Source: Taudactylus pleione | Lineage: Eukaryota; Chordata; Amphibia; Anura; Myobatrachidae | Reading direction: 5' to 3' | Length of the DNA stretch: 64,000 nucleotides | Assembly: GCA_031769625.1 (NCBI GenBank) | Contig: JAUIMM010000601.1 | Coordinates: 1,492,001-1,556,000, forward strand | In this document: piece by piece, positions 34,290 through 45,040 of the stretch | Layout of the letters: each line of letters opens with the position of its first letter | Numbering within the stretch: the first letter of the stretch is position 1 | Program-made: the position numbers and the translations under genes | Notes under the pieces: generated by a model | What the model saw: only the letters and a program-made list of their open reading frames with translations | Database searches by the model: none | What the model was told of the DNA's origin: nothing

Positions 34290-34469
34290 AGGGCATATGT
34301 ATCATGTATCAAAGCTGGGAGAGAGATAAAATTGTAACAATTGCCAACCAATCAACTCCTAACTATAATTTTTAAAACACTGTCTGCAAAATGTAAATTG
34401 GTAGCTGATTGGTTAGTACTTTATATCTCACAATTTACTCTCTCTCCCAGCTTTGATACATAGGCCCCT
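34290..34469. mobile_element. Foldback MITE (TATGTATCA type)
   Basis: Arms GTATCAAAGCTGGGAGAGAG (left) and CTCTCTCCCAGCTTTGATAC (right), inner AACCAATCA / TGATTGGTT box. About 180 bp. Confidence 0.8.
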
Positions 34470-34640
34470 GAATGTAGTTAGAGTAAATATCCAATAGGTC
34501 TCACGCTTAGATATTATGACACTAATATTACCACCTCAATCATCCATGTTTACTCCTTCAATGACCTTAAAAGTAAAGCCCATTATTGAGGCTGCTTGAC
34601 ATTCTGAAAAATGTTGGAGTACAGTGTGTTTCTGAACTTT

Positions 34641-35189
34641 GGCCCTCATTCAGAGCCGTACGCTCTGAGCAGAGCGCACGCTCTGAATGAGGGCCGGGCT
34701 CCATTTTCATGGAGCGTCCTCCTGGACGCTCGTATAGCTGTGGGTCACCACCCACAGGCTATACGAGCGTGCATTTTGATGGCCGCGATGGTCGTGACCA
34801 TCGCGACCATCGAAATTGCGAGCCGGAGCCTGCGGTTGAGGTTTTCAACCGCAAGCTCCAGAGTGATTTTGGCTCTAACAGAGCCAAAATCACTCCCACT
34901 GACATCACTAGTGATGTCAGTGGGCCGGCTTCTGACGGGAGGCGTTCCCGTGGGAATGCCCCCGTCAGGGAGGCACGCCCCCGGCACGCCCACCAAAGGG
35001 GGCGTGCTGTCAATCAACATTGACAGCACGCCCCCTTTGATCGGACACAACGAGCGAAGGACTTTCCTTCGCTCGTCGCGTCTGGCGCATGCGCACGACG
35101 GAGCTCCCTCCGTCGTGCGCATGCTCAGTGCCTAACATCGACCCACTTGCGAGCGGACAGCCGCTCGCGAGTGGGTCTGAATCAGGCCC
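34641..35189 (-). mobile_element. Hairpin-chain element, copy A (549 bp)
   Basis: Reverse orientation relative to copy E. Termini GGCCCTCATTCAG and CTGAATCAGGCCC; 3-bp duplication TTT on both sides (34,638-34,640 and 35,190-35,192). The body is a run of separate hairpins in the same order as copy E, for example CGATGGTCGTGACCATCG, GATTTTGGCTCT / AGAGCCAAAATC, and the perfect CACTGACATCACTAGTGATG type palindrome at about 34,897. It interrupts PLE 3 beside its GIY-YIG region. Overlapping frames here are by-products of the palindromes. Confidence 0.9.
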
Positions 35190-35194
35190 TTTGT

Positions 35195-35620
35195 TCCTAA
35201 TATTTCTGGTGTGCTCCAAAATATGAAGTTTCAACTGTTGTTTAGTCTTTCCCACATATTTTTCTACCACACGTGCGTTCAATCAAATAAATCACAGATG
35301 TCAAACAATTTACTTTGCTTTTTATCTTATATATTTCAGCATTGTCAAAATTATGAAACTCTATTGTAATTTTATTACAGTATTGGTACATTTTACAGTG
35401 CACATAGGGAAAAATAAACCCTCTGTTTGTCCCAACCAATTATTACTGCAATTCACCATGGTAGGTAATTTACTAGGTGCCAATCTACTTTTAATAGTAG
35501 GCGCTTATCTAAAATGGTTGGTTTATCTGGTAAAACTTTTTGCAATATTGGGTCTAATTTAAGAACACCCCAATGTTTAGCTGAGAATTGCTCTCATCTC
35601 CTTCTATTTACTAAAACTGT
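35195..35620 (-). pseudogene. PLE 3 GIY-YIG endonuclease region
   Basis: Frames 35,242-35,439 and 35,010-35,282 overlap. Together they show VIYLIE, then a Cys-Gly-Arg-Lys stretch, YVGKTKQQLKLHILEH (YIG-type motif with the conserved Leu/Arg-His end), split by a frameshift at 35,260-35,280. Upstream, 35,440-35,620 reads in broken frames like the segment between reverse transcriptase and endonuclease. The end is cut by copy A. Confidence 0.75.
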
Positions 35621-35784
35621 GTACTAAAAGGAACAAATTTCCTTTCAGTCTCACTAGTGACCTCTCCTCAATTCATCTTTGGTTTATACTATAATAACGA
35701 TCCCCCATCTAACTGCCTAGCTTTGTCTATACTACTATCTACTATACTTTCTGGATATTTATTTTCTATAAATCTCTGATCATA

Positions 35785-37140
35785 CAGTGTATCTGGAAAG
35801 TATTCACAACGCTTCACTTTTTTCACAATTTGCTGTTACAGCTTTATCCAAAATGGAATAAATTCATTTTTGTCCTCAAAATTCTAAACACAATACACCA
35901 TAATGACAACGTGTAAAATTTTTTTTTTAGATTTTTGCAAATTTAATAAAAATAAATAAAAACTAAGAAATCACACGTACATAAGTAATCACAATCTTTG
36001 CTCAATACTTTGTTGATACACATTTGGCAGCAATTACAGACTCAAGTCTTTTTGAATATGTTGCAACAAGCTTGGCACACCTATCTTTAGTCAGTTTTGC
36101 CCATTCCTCTTTGAAGTACCTCTCAAGCTCCATCAGGTTTGATGGGAAGCATTGGTGCACAGCCATTTTCAGATCTCTCCAGAGATGTTCAATTGGATTC
36201 AAGTCTTGGCTCTGGCTGGGCCACTCAAGGACATTCACAGAGTTGTCCTAAAGCCACTCCTTTGATATCTTGGCTGTGTGCTTAGGGTTGTTATCCTGCC
36301 GAAAGGTGAACTGTCACCCCAGTCTGAGGTCAAGAGCGCTCTGGAGCAGGTTTTCATCCAGGATGTCTCTGTACATTGCTGCATTCATATTTCCCTCTAT
36401 CCTGACTAGTTTCCCAGTTCCTTCCACTGAAAAACATTTCCACAGAATTATGCTGCCACCACTATGCGTCACTGTAGGGATGTTATTGGCCTGGTGATGA
36501 GCGGTGCCTGGTTTGCTCCAAATATAATGCCTGGAATTCATGCCAAATAGTTCAATCCTTGTCTCCTCAGACCAGAGAGTTCTTCAGGGCATTTTGGCAA
36601 ACTCCAGGTGGGCTTCCATGTGCTTTTTTACTAAGGAATGGCTTCCGCCTGGCAACTCCAATATCCAGGCCTAATTAGTGGATTGCTGCAGAGATGGTTG
36701 TCCTTCTGGAAGGTTCTCCTCTCTCTACAGAGGAATGCTGTATCTCTGACAGAGTGACCATCGGGTTCTTAGTCACCTTCCTGACTAGGGCCCATCTCCC
36801 CCAATCGCTAAGTTTAGACGGCTGGCCAACTCTAGGAAGAGTCCTGGTGGGTCTGAACTTCTTCCATTTATGGATGATGGAGGCCACTGTGCTCATTGGG
36901 TCCTTCAAAGCTGCAAATATTTTTCTGTACCTTTCCCCAGATTTTTGCCTCAAGACAATCCTGTATAGGAGGTCTACAGACAATTCCTTGGACTTCATAC
37001 TTTGTTTGTGCTCTGACATGCAATATCAAGTGTTGGACTCCAATTGTGGGATCCAATTGTGGGATCAGGGGTCATCAAGGGGTCCCCAAGTGGATGAGAC
37101 ACGTTGGAATAGCTGCCATTGCCTGAAATTAACTATTACA
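35785..37140 (-). mobile_element. Tc1-type transposon copy
   Basis: Left terminus CAGTGTATCTGGAAAGTATT preceded by TA, as for Tc1/mariner. The transposase lies on the minus strand. The opposite terminus, expected around 37,200, is not seen, so this copy is truncated at its 5' side. Confidence 0.85.
36002..37019 (-). pseudogene. Tc1-like transposase, broken
   Basis: Three frames in order. 36,675-37,019: N-terminal paired-type helix-turn-helix region starting MSEHKQSMKSKELS, with the GQPSKLS linker. 36,314-36,541: central catalytic part with GGSIILW (the usual MVWGC region). 36,002-36,238: [19 protein letters not shown], the conserved end of the DD34E domain with the last Asp/Glu region. Frameshifts near 36,240-36,310 and 36,545-36,675 inactivate it. 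Full Tc1 transposases are about 340 residues. Confidence 0.9.
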
Positions 37141-37562
37141 GATAAGCTTTGCATTTTCACTCAAACTTCCTATTTTTTAAAGAACAAGTTTGGAACTTTT
37201 TTAACTTTCTAAATGAGTTTTATATACTTGTCTTTATTTTATTCCTCTGTGATACTGTTTTTTTTAATATAAATATATGAATTCTAGTCGGTTTTTTAAT
37301 CACTTTTAAACGGTTAAAATGTGTTCAATATTTTTTAGATTATTTATAAGCACCTTTTGCACATTCTGGATGATTAATTTATTAGAACAATTCTTGCTTA
37401 TTTAAGCAGTTTCTATTTTCATGTATGTTTTGTGTATTTATTTTATTATTAAATTGTGATTATATATTTTTTCATCTATATACACGTGTGTATTATATTT
37501 TGTTAGTTGAATTGCACATTTTGCACTAATATACGTCAGTCGCTCATCACCTAATACACTTG

Positions 37563-37566
<4 letters not shown>
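37141..37566. other. AT-rich, no gene seen
   Basis: Very AT-rich unique sequence between the Tc1 copy and a TA tract. Confidence 0.5.

Positions 37567-37598
<32 letters not shown>
37567..37598. repeat. (TA)n microsatellite
   Basis: TA tract immediately before the next element; TA-rich sequence also follows that element at 38,820. Confidence 0.92.
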
Positions 37599-37599
<1 letters not shown>

Positions 37600-37602
<3 letters not shown>

Positions 37603-38818
37603 GCAGTGCTTAAAGTGGTCCTAGAGAAGTGGTGGAACTCACTCCTTCCCGTTCGGTGCTTTTTTAATAAAGGAACAGCGCATGCCAGAAAAAGGGGCGT
37701 GGTCTCAAAAGAAAGGAGCATGGTCACACAATAGTATTCCCAATTCAAATTACGCCACACAGTATCACAATCGTATCCACATTAAATTGCACATAGTGCC
37801 CCTGATTCACTTTACACCACAGAGTAGTGTTCCTTATTCATTTTATAACACACAGTAGTGCCCATTTTACACAATACCCACAATAGTGTCCCTTATGCAC
37901 AATGCCCACAGTAGTAGTGCCCCATATACACATAATGTCGACAGTAGTAGTGCCCCTAATGCAGAGCCCACAGTAGTGGTGCCCCTTATGTAGTTCCCCA
38001 GTAGCGGTGCCCCTTATGCAGTATCCCCAGGAGTGGCATCCCTTATGCAATGCCCACAGTGGTTGTGCCCCTTATGCAGTGCCCACAGTGGTAGTGCCCC
38101 TTATGCAGTGCCACCAGTAGTGGTGCCCCTTATACAGTGCCCACAGTAGTAGTGCCCCTTATGCAGTGGCCACATTAGTAGTGCCCTGTATGCAGAGCCA
38201 CCAGTAGTAGTGCCCCTTATGCAGTGCCCTCTATGCAATGCCCTCATTAGTAATGCCCCCTGTAGTAGTGCCCCCAGTATTAGTGCCCCTTGTAGTAATG
38301 TCCACACTATTAATGCTCCCTGTAATAGAGCCCCCAATAGTAATGCCCCCAGTAGAAGTGCCCCGTGTAGTAGTGCCCCTTGTAGTAGTACCCCCAATAG
38401 TAATCCAAACAATAGTAATGCCCCAGTAGCAGTGCCCTCTGTCTCAGTGCCCCCAATAATAATACACCCAACAGTAATGCCCCTTGTAGTAGTGCTGCTT
38501 ACATAAAAAAATAGTTCCCTTAAGCCCCGCTCCTACATCCGTGACCAACCAACAGGCTGCTCCTTTGGAACAATAGGAGAGACATCATGACATCTCCCAT
38601 AGTGCACACAGTGGGAGCCGTAAGGTGGAGCTCAGAAGTGAACTCCTGAATCTGGCTGCCACTAGCACTGCAGGGAAAGAGCCGTTTACCCACTGGAAAC
38701 AAAATCTCAGTGTGCGCATGGCAAATGGAGCCTTACTGTGGCACCGGGCTGAGGTGGGCTGTCTCCAATTACAAGTGACGGAATGCAATTCTGCCCCATT
38801 CCAGACCACTTTAACTCC
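37600..38818. mobile_element. Non-autonomous element with CCCCTTATGCAGT repeats
   Basis: Inverted ends around GCTTAAAGTGGTC (37,607) and GACCACTTTAACTCC (38,804). The middle (about 37,790-38,500) is a degenerate short tandem repeat with AGTAGTGCCCCTTATGCAGT units. Frames across it (38,101-38,506) are repeat artefacts. The terminal class is unassigned; hAT-like is likely. Confidence 0.65.
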
Positions 38819-38835
38819 TGTATATATGTATATAT

Positions 38836-38876
38836 ATGTAGCTAGGCCCCTGATCACATTGGGGCCTAGCTACATT
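38836..38876. repeat. Short hairpin GTAGCTAGGCCCC
   Basis: Arms GTAGCTAGGCCCC and GGGGCCTAGCTAC separate a ~10-nt loop with TGATCA. Isolated, possibly a MITE remnant. Confidence 0.7.
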
Positions 38877-38879
38877 CAC

Positions 38880-40130
38880 TTTTAAAAGCAATAGGCAACC
38901 TAGAGCCCTTTTCATCTCTCCTAAAAGCACACATTCAATGTCACACACATGTACCACTGGTATGCATGGTATTAAAGGACCATCACTTAGTTTGCCATAT
39001 CTGCCAACTGTCCCCAATCTGTCCCCAAATAATTTTAATCTGGTCATTGAGACAATCGTCCCCATCTGTATTTTCGCATAACAATAAATTGGCAGACTGT
39101 CTTGCTTTCTACTACCTGCTCTTACAGCTTTGATAAGCTGTTTCTGTTGGTGAAATGCTGTTGGGAAATGCATAACGGTGGGTTTCGTTCTGATTGAAAT
39201 GAAATAGAACACACATGTGACCAATATGATTGAGTACAAATGAACACACTTTATTTACAAGTAACAAACAAACAATTAACAAACAACATACAAAGTATAC
39301 TGTATACTCAACTTTTGTCTATGTATTCAGATGACACTGGTAAATCATCATCTTCAGCATAAGATGTACTTCATCTTATCTTCTTCTCTGGGGAGCCCTC
39401 GTTTTCCAACGCCCAGATAATTCAATATACATTGCAGGCACCTCTACTGCAGAGTCTTAGGTCCATACATGAGCTAATGGGTCCTTTGTGTACCTCTGGT
39501 TTATATACCCTAGTCTGGGGTGTTGGCTTGCCAGATATTAAGCCCATATCAGTTACATACAGTGCTAGGTATCAAGCACTCATTGGTCCGGCATAGCATT
39601 GACCAAACTTATCTCTATTGCACATGCTCTGTAAGCACTAAGATGTTCAGACAAAGACATACAGTAATGATGTATCCTAGTATGTTTGGAGATGAACTGT
39701 TTCAAAACTCCTTTGTGTACAGTGTAGACATCACTGCTAATTACCCATAATGCTTAGCATATCTACACATCTTACAATGGAATGTAGCTAACTGATAAGA
39801 ACATAGAAGCTATGAATGGCTCATTATACTTCTAGTAGTAGAAATGACAGGTATAGCTAGGCCTCAATATTTATGGCTTCAAAAGGTAATTTGACCATTC
39901 TATGGAAAAACAGCAACTGTAATAAGACAATCTCATTTCAAACCTCAAGAGGCCTAGCAAGGGGTATATGTGTTTGTAACTTATATGCCTATGTAGAAAT
40001 TAACTATTTACTCCACTGATTACATTAAAACTGCCACACTCCACATTGTGGTTTTCACCTATAAAAGATTAAAATCACCAGCTTTGTTGGCAGTATGGTG
40101 GCATATTGGTTAGCTTTACCATCTCAAAGC
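38880..40130. other. No gene seen
   Basis: Unique-looking sequence. The minus-strand 142-codon frame at 38,811-39,239 and others have no recognisable domain, and I do not support them. Confidence 0.4.
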
Positions 40131-40268
40131 TAGTGTTCATGCTAGCACCCTGCACCTGTCACAACCCATGCATTTCCTCTAGAAGCAGCAGAGCAGAGAG
40201 TGACACCGAGATAGGAAAGAGGAACTGCACGGGTTGTCACAGGTGCAGAGTGCTAGAATGAACACTAT
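40131..40268. mobile_element. Short foldback element
   Basis: Arms TAGTGTTCATGCTAGCACCC...CACCTGTCACAACCC and GGGTTGTCACAGGTG...AATGAACACTA; 138 bp. Confidence 0.75.
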
Positions 40269-41269
40269 CTAAGTGGAGTTTAATTGTCCTTTTTGTGTGT
40301 ATGTGGGGTTCCTCCAAGTGCTCTGGTCTTATCTCACAACTACAAAAACATAATAGTTGGTTAAATGTGTTCTCACAAAATGTAATTCTATTGTGTATGT
40401 GTGTCCATGTTATAGGGAATAGATTGTAAGGGAAAAATTACTAAGACTCATGTTTGACTTAGTACAAATCACAAATTTACTAAGCATTGTATTTAACTGT
40501 CTATTTTGTTAAGATGGTGACCAAAATGGAAATGCTGTACAATATGTACAGCGCTAACCCCAGTATGACAGTCAGAAGTTCTCAGCCAATCAGTGCTTCC
40601 ATATTGATTCCCATGGCAGTAACCAATGTTGGATCATATTGGTGTTAGCATTGTACATAGTGCAGAGTAGAGATGTGCACTGACCCTTGTGTTTTCATTT
40701 TGGTTTTGGTTTTGGCTTTGGATCTGGATCTCCCCTGATTTTGGATCTGGATTGGTTTTGCAAAACCTCACCTTCATGTTGTGTTTTTCGGTTTTGGTTT
40801 TTGATCTGGATTTTTTCTTTAAAAAATCATAAAAACAGATAAAAGCACATAAAATGGGCCTCTTTTTGTTCCTACAGTATTAATAACCTCAATAACATTT
40901 ATTTCCAGTCAATTTTGACCACCTCACAGTTCACAATATTGATTTTTTTAATCTAGTTTAGGCCCAAAATTTGTGCCAAGATAGCTGGCTGACTAAGCTA
41001 AACTGCAGCAGTGGGTGGCACAAACACATGGCAGTTCAACTTCAAACATGGCACATCAGGAAACACTTTTATTATTCAAGAAAGGCCTGGCAGAGTTGGA
41101 GTATATATGTAGTTGAAGGCAGGGCAGGGACAGGAAGGGTTGATTGGTAGTAAATTTTATTTTGTTTTTTGATTCCGAAGAAAATTTATGAGGGAGAAGG
41201 GGAAGGGAGGAGACATTTACAAATAAAATTGATACATTCTCATTAGTCCTTGCCACAGAAGAATCTTTG

Positions 41270-42240
41270 AGCATGGCTGCTGCTGCTGGGAGTTGATTTT
41301 CTCATCCCAGAAGGGGACCGGGAAGAGTATTTTTAAATAAAATAAACAATTGACTTAAATAATCATTTGCAAACCTTGTATAAAGGCATTTCCCAACCTG
41401 TACAGGGGCATAAAAAACATAATTAGTTAGTGGCCTCAAACTGCCACTTAACCAGCACAGATATGTGGACAAGCATAAGATCTATGATTTAAGGCAGGGG
41501 TAGCCAACCCTGGTCCTCAAGAGCTACCAACAATGCATGTTTTCAAGGTTTCCTCACAGAAACACAACTATAATAATTAACTCCACCTGTAGCTCTTTCT
41601 AAATGTTTTGGAGAGTAATGAATACACCTGTGCACCAACTAGGTCATCTGGAAAATGTGAGCTCTTGATGACCAAGGTTGGCTACCCCTGAGTTAAGGCC
41701 TTACATTGTGTCTTTCTTGAGAATCCTGTGCCTGCTTCTGCAGCTAGGAGTGGATTTTTATCCAAGAAGGGGACCATGAAGAGTGCTTTCAAAAAACAAT
41801 TGTCTTATTAATTCTTTGAAAACCTTCTGTAAAGGCATTTTCCAACCTGAACAGGGACATTAAAAAAAGAGGTTTAGTTAGTGGCCTTCAAACTTCCGTT
41901 GTTCCCACTGTCCACTTAACCATATCAGATATGTGAACAAGCGGAACAGAGCATTAAATGCAACATTTCAGATTTAAGGTTGAAGTCTTTTTCTTGGGAA
42001 TTCTTTCTTGAGCGCCATGCCTGCTTGCTGGGAGTGGATTTTTTTCATCCCAGAAGGGGACCAGGAACAGGAAGTGTGCTTTCCAAAAATAGATATACAA
42101 TTGCCTTAAATAATCCTTTGCAAACCTTCTGCTCTGTAAAGCAATTTCCCAATCTGTACAGGGACATTAAAAAAATACTTAGATATGCGAATGAGCAGAA
42201 CAGAGCATTAAATGCAACATTTCACTTTAAGGTTTAATTT
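41270..42240. repeat. Triplicated segment inside copy 2
   Basis: A block containing GGGAGTGGATTTT, CCAGAAGGGGACC and CATTTCCCAACCTGTACAGG occurs three times, starting near 41,285, 41,745 and 42,025. The first copy is longer because the MITE inserted in its downstream part. Confidence 0.75.
41495..41690. mobile_element. hAT MITE (CAGGGGTAGCCAACC)
   Basis: Termini CAGGGGTAGCCAACCCTGGT and GGTTGGCTACCCCTG; flanks ATTTAAGG and AGTTAAGG agree at 7 of 8 bases, a hAT-type duplication. 196 bp, non-coding. Confidence 0.88.
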
Positions 42241-42299
42241 TTATGTTGTGTCTGGAGATCATTTAGATAGTAGAAAAAGAGCTCCACCACAAATGGCAG

Positions 42300-42752
42300 G
42301 TGACTAAAGTTGCACAAAAAGTTTTAACAGAAATAGATACAACACCAGATCAGATGTTTACCCTGGAGGATCTGTCTGATTCATCAAGGTGCCCCCAACA
42401 CCAAGATTGTGCAAATTCTGCCAAAAGAGAGACTGACACCACGGCAAAACATAAGAGTCACCTTCTGGATGTGAATTGTCTCATTTGCATGGGGAAAACC
42501 CAACCCCCAGATGAGAGGGATCTCAGCCAGTGGACAACATTGAAATCACCGTTAAAAAGTCACATTGGAAGACTACAGTGTGGAGAATCTTTCCTCACAG
42601 TCTGGAGAGGCCTCAGAGAACATGAAAAAAAGAAAACTCTAGGTGCTGAACTTCAAGTGATTTCTCCATCATGTTCTGTAGTGGAAAGGTTTAATTCACA
42701 TGTTTTCTATAAATCAGTTCAAAGTTACAGCCTTCAAAGTGTCTGGCTATAA
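42300..42752 (+). CDS. Unrecognised 150-codon frame
   Basis: Starts MTKVAQKVLTEIDTTPDQMF and ends SLQSVWL. Shortly before the stop, another frame continues for ~40 codons (YNTHLCQELPKIITNK...). Composition is protein-like (acidic and Lys/Ser-rich, several Cys: CPQHQDC, CLICMGK), not repeat-like. I do not recognise a family. It may be the damaged end of a transposase or a captured host sequence in the hAT-like element. Confidence 0.35.
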   Translation: MTKVAQKVLTEIDTTPDQMFTLEDLSDSSRCPQHQDCANSAKRETDTTAKHKSHLLDVNCLICMGKTQPPDERDLSQWTTLKSPLKSHIGRLQCGESFLTVWRGLREHEKKKTLGAELQVISPSCSVVERFNSHVFYKSVQSYSLQSVWL

Positions 42753-42759
42753 CACCCAC

Positions 42760-43740
42760 CTTTGCCAGGAATTACCAAAGATTATTACAAACAAAGGATT
42801 CATCTGTCTGGAATCTGTCTGGGAATTCATGGATCTTATCTGGCCTGAATGAACTAAGACATCCAGTGATTCTGTGTTCTGTAGCTGACTTTATTGCTAC
42901 CTGAATCACAAACTGAAATACGGAATAGTGAGCACAGACAACATAGAGGCCTTTATTATTCTGCTGCCTGCATGCCAAGCAATACCTCCCAGACTACACC
43001 CACTGGGGGGACCAGGTCTTGATATTGACCATCCCCATCTGTTTCTAGGCCTTCATCTTCCAAACCATCCATCCTGGACTTCCTGTCCAAAAAGGTTAAG
43101 CAGGGTATAGAAAGAGGAGCTAGATGTCCCCGATTACATTTTTTTCATCTATAATAGATGATGTGGAGAGATGAGAGCTTCAGATGTTGGAACAGGGGCT
43201 CCCACCTATTTGGCTTCCCTCCAGAGAACAGAGCTCTGCTCCTTGGGAAGTGTCTATGCCTGAGCTGATAGGCAGTTTCTGTCTGTTGGTAAACACCCTT
43301 CAGGAGATTGCAACCCAAAAAAACAACTATAATAATAATGTGTCCACTGATAAGTGATAACCAGCCTGATCCCTTAACAGCAACATACCCCATATGGCCA
43401 ACTCATAATTTGACACCCAGTTTGCAGCCTCCTCTTCCTTATGACACAAATCCAGTTGCCATGGTTCATCAATCAGCCATGTGTGGTCCACCCAATTTTT
43501 GGCCTTCTACATTTTAACATCATAATAACACACTATAACACACTAGACTTATAATATTTGCTTTTGTTTACATTTTTGAATAGAACAGTTTTAGAATCTA
43601 GGATGTCCACTCTATATAGGTTTGTAAATAAATATAGGCTTTAGTTTTTTAGAGCATATAACTTTATAAGCTGTTAGGATAACATTTCTACTATGTTTAA
43701 GATTTAAAACAAAACTTATTGTAACCAAATAACTTAATAA
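42760..43740. other. No gene seen
   Basis: Interior of the hAT-like element. Short open stretches on the plus strand near 42,928-43,110 and 43,308-43,517 could be remnants of the same unrecognised protein; nothing is assignable. Confidence 0.35.
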
Positions 43741-43759
43741 AAAAAGTTTTCATTGCAAT

Positions 43760-44400
43760 ATTCATGCAGCCCCTTGACAGACAGCAGCACAGCACTCCTG
43801 CACAGCTACGCTGATGACAGTGGCAGCCAGGTGTGGCTGACATGCGCAAAAAAATATGTGTTTATTTATTTTTGGGGCAGCAGCCCCTCGACAGACAGGA
43901 GCACAGCAGCCCTGCTCAGCTATGCTGATGACCGTGACAGCCAGGTGTGGATATATATATATATATTTTTTTTTTGGACCAGCAGCCCTTTGACAGAGAG
44001 CAGCACAGCACCCCTGCACTCCTACGCCAATGACAGGTGTGGCTAACACGCCAGACAATTTATTTTTTTTTAACACTGGGGTGAGCCCCTGAAAAGAGGC
44101 AGCAGCCCTTAACAGACAGCAGCACAGCACCCCTGCACTGATGACAAGTGTGGCTAAGTTAACACTATTTTGTTTAATTTTATTCACACTGGGGGTGGAT
44201 GAAGATCCCCCCCTGGACAACACATCACTACAGCCAGCCATCCCCTATGGACAGGATAAGTACAACAGCCAGCCCCTATGGACAGGACAATGACAGCCAG
44301 CCAGCCCCTATGGACACAACAACAGCCAGCCCCTCTATAGACAACAGCCAGCCAGTACCAAGTATTAAGTATTGACAAACAGCACAGCAATGCTCCCAGC
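43760..44400. repeat. Tandem repeat, about 100-bp then 50-bp units
   Basis: Units with CAGCAGCCCCTYGACAGACA and GCACAGCAYCCCTGCWC, then ACAGCCAGCCCCTATGGACA. Equivalent in position to 31,900-32,720 of copy 1. Confidence 0.8.
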
Positions 44401-45040
44401 TCCCTCTCTCTTCACTCTCCACAGCCAGAATGAAAAATGGTGACAAATTGTGGGACCTTTATAGAATCTAAAACCCGTGAGAATCTGACAGTGGGATGAT
44501 AATGTTTTGACTCGTTTTCAGTTCCAAGTCAGGCGGGAAAACCCTAGCCAACTCATATCTGCATTGGATCCCCAAAGTTCAGGTGGGTCCGGTTCTTAGG
44601 GAACCGGACCTGCTCATCTCTAGTGCAGAGGTTCTCAAATTGTGTTCCACGGCACCCTAGGGTGCAGCAGCACACTTACAAGGGTACCACAGCCAGGAGG
44701 TCCAGTTTCGACCCAAATCAAATTATTTGAGCCGTCAAGTTATTAAGGTGTGTGGCTGTGCCACACACAGCCCGATTACCGACAAGTAAAACAGCAGTTT
44801 CTGCATAATCTTATGAATCGTTGCTATGTACTAATAGCCTAATGCAGTAGATTTCACAGAAATCTCCTGCAGAAGGCCAATTAGCTCTGCAGTCTGCAGT
44901 CCCCATTATTGTCAATGGAGACTACAGTTTGACCCCTATGTACCAGTTTGGCCCAGCTGGAACCTAGGGGTGCCACAAAAAATTTCTGGGGCACTAAGGG
45001 TGCCTTGAACCAAGAAAGATTGGGAACCACTGACATAGTG

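Larger units (their letters stand above)
33700..35620 (-). mobile_element. Penelope-like element 3 (Neptune-like) fragment
   Basis: Minus-strand fragment. The terminal region (about 33,700-34,150) contains a hammerhead-like motif; 35,195-35,620 encodes the end of the reverse transcriptase region and the GIY-YIG domain. It is interrupted by a foldback MITE (34,290-34,469) and by hairpin-chain element A (34,641-35,189). The protein differs clearly from PLE 1 and 2, so this is another lineage. Confidence 0.7.
40668..44622 (+). mobile_element. hAT-like element with TAGAGATG termini, copy 2
   Basis: Starts TAGAGATGTGCACTG and ends GACCTGCTCATCTCTA, flanked by GTGCAGAG at 40,660-40,667 and 44,623-44,630 (8-bp hAT-type duplication). 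The left 380 bp match copy 1. The interior includes a nested MITE (41,495-41,690), a triplicated segment (41,270-42,240), an unrecognised frame (42,300-42,752) and tandem repeats (43,760-44,400). No hAT transposase domain was recognised. Confidence 0.87.
40663..45032 (+). mobile_element. hAT MITE (CAGAGGTTCTC), split by a larger hAT element
   Basis: Termini CAGAGGTTCTCAAA (resumes at 44,626) and TTGGGAACCACTG (ends 45,032). The 8-bp duplication ACATAGTG lies at 40,655-40,662 and 45,033-45,040. The element at 40,668-44,622 inserted 5 bp inside its left end. Its own body is about 410 bp. Confidence 0.85.

Noticed and set aside
34611..35135. Overlapping frames up to 174 codons across hairpin-chain element A (also 49,552-50,152 and 62,360-62,871)
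   Set aside because: Palindromes make mirrored frames on both strands; the translations repeat the hairpin arms and are not conserved as protein between subfamilies.
38101..38506. 98-103 codon frames on both strands
   Set aside because: Translation of the AGTAGTGCCCC short repeat; no protein character.
38811..39239. 142-codon minus-strand frame
   Set aside because: No domain or similarity that I recognise, and it ends within a hairpin repeat; chance openness is likely.
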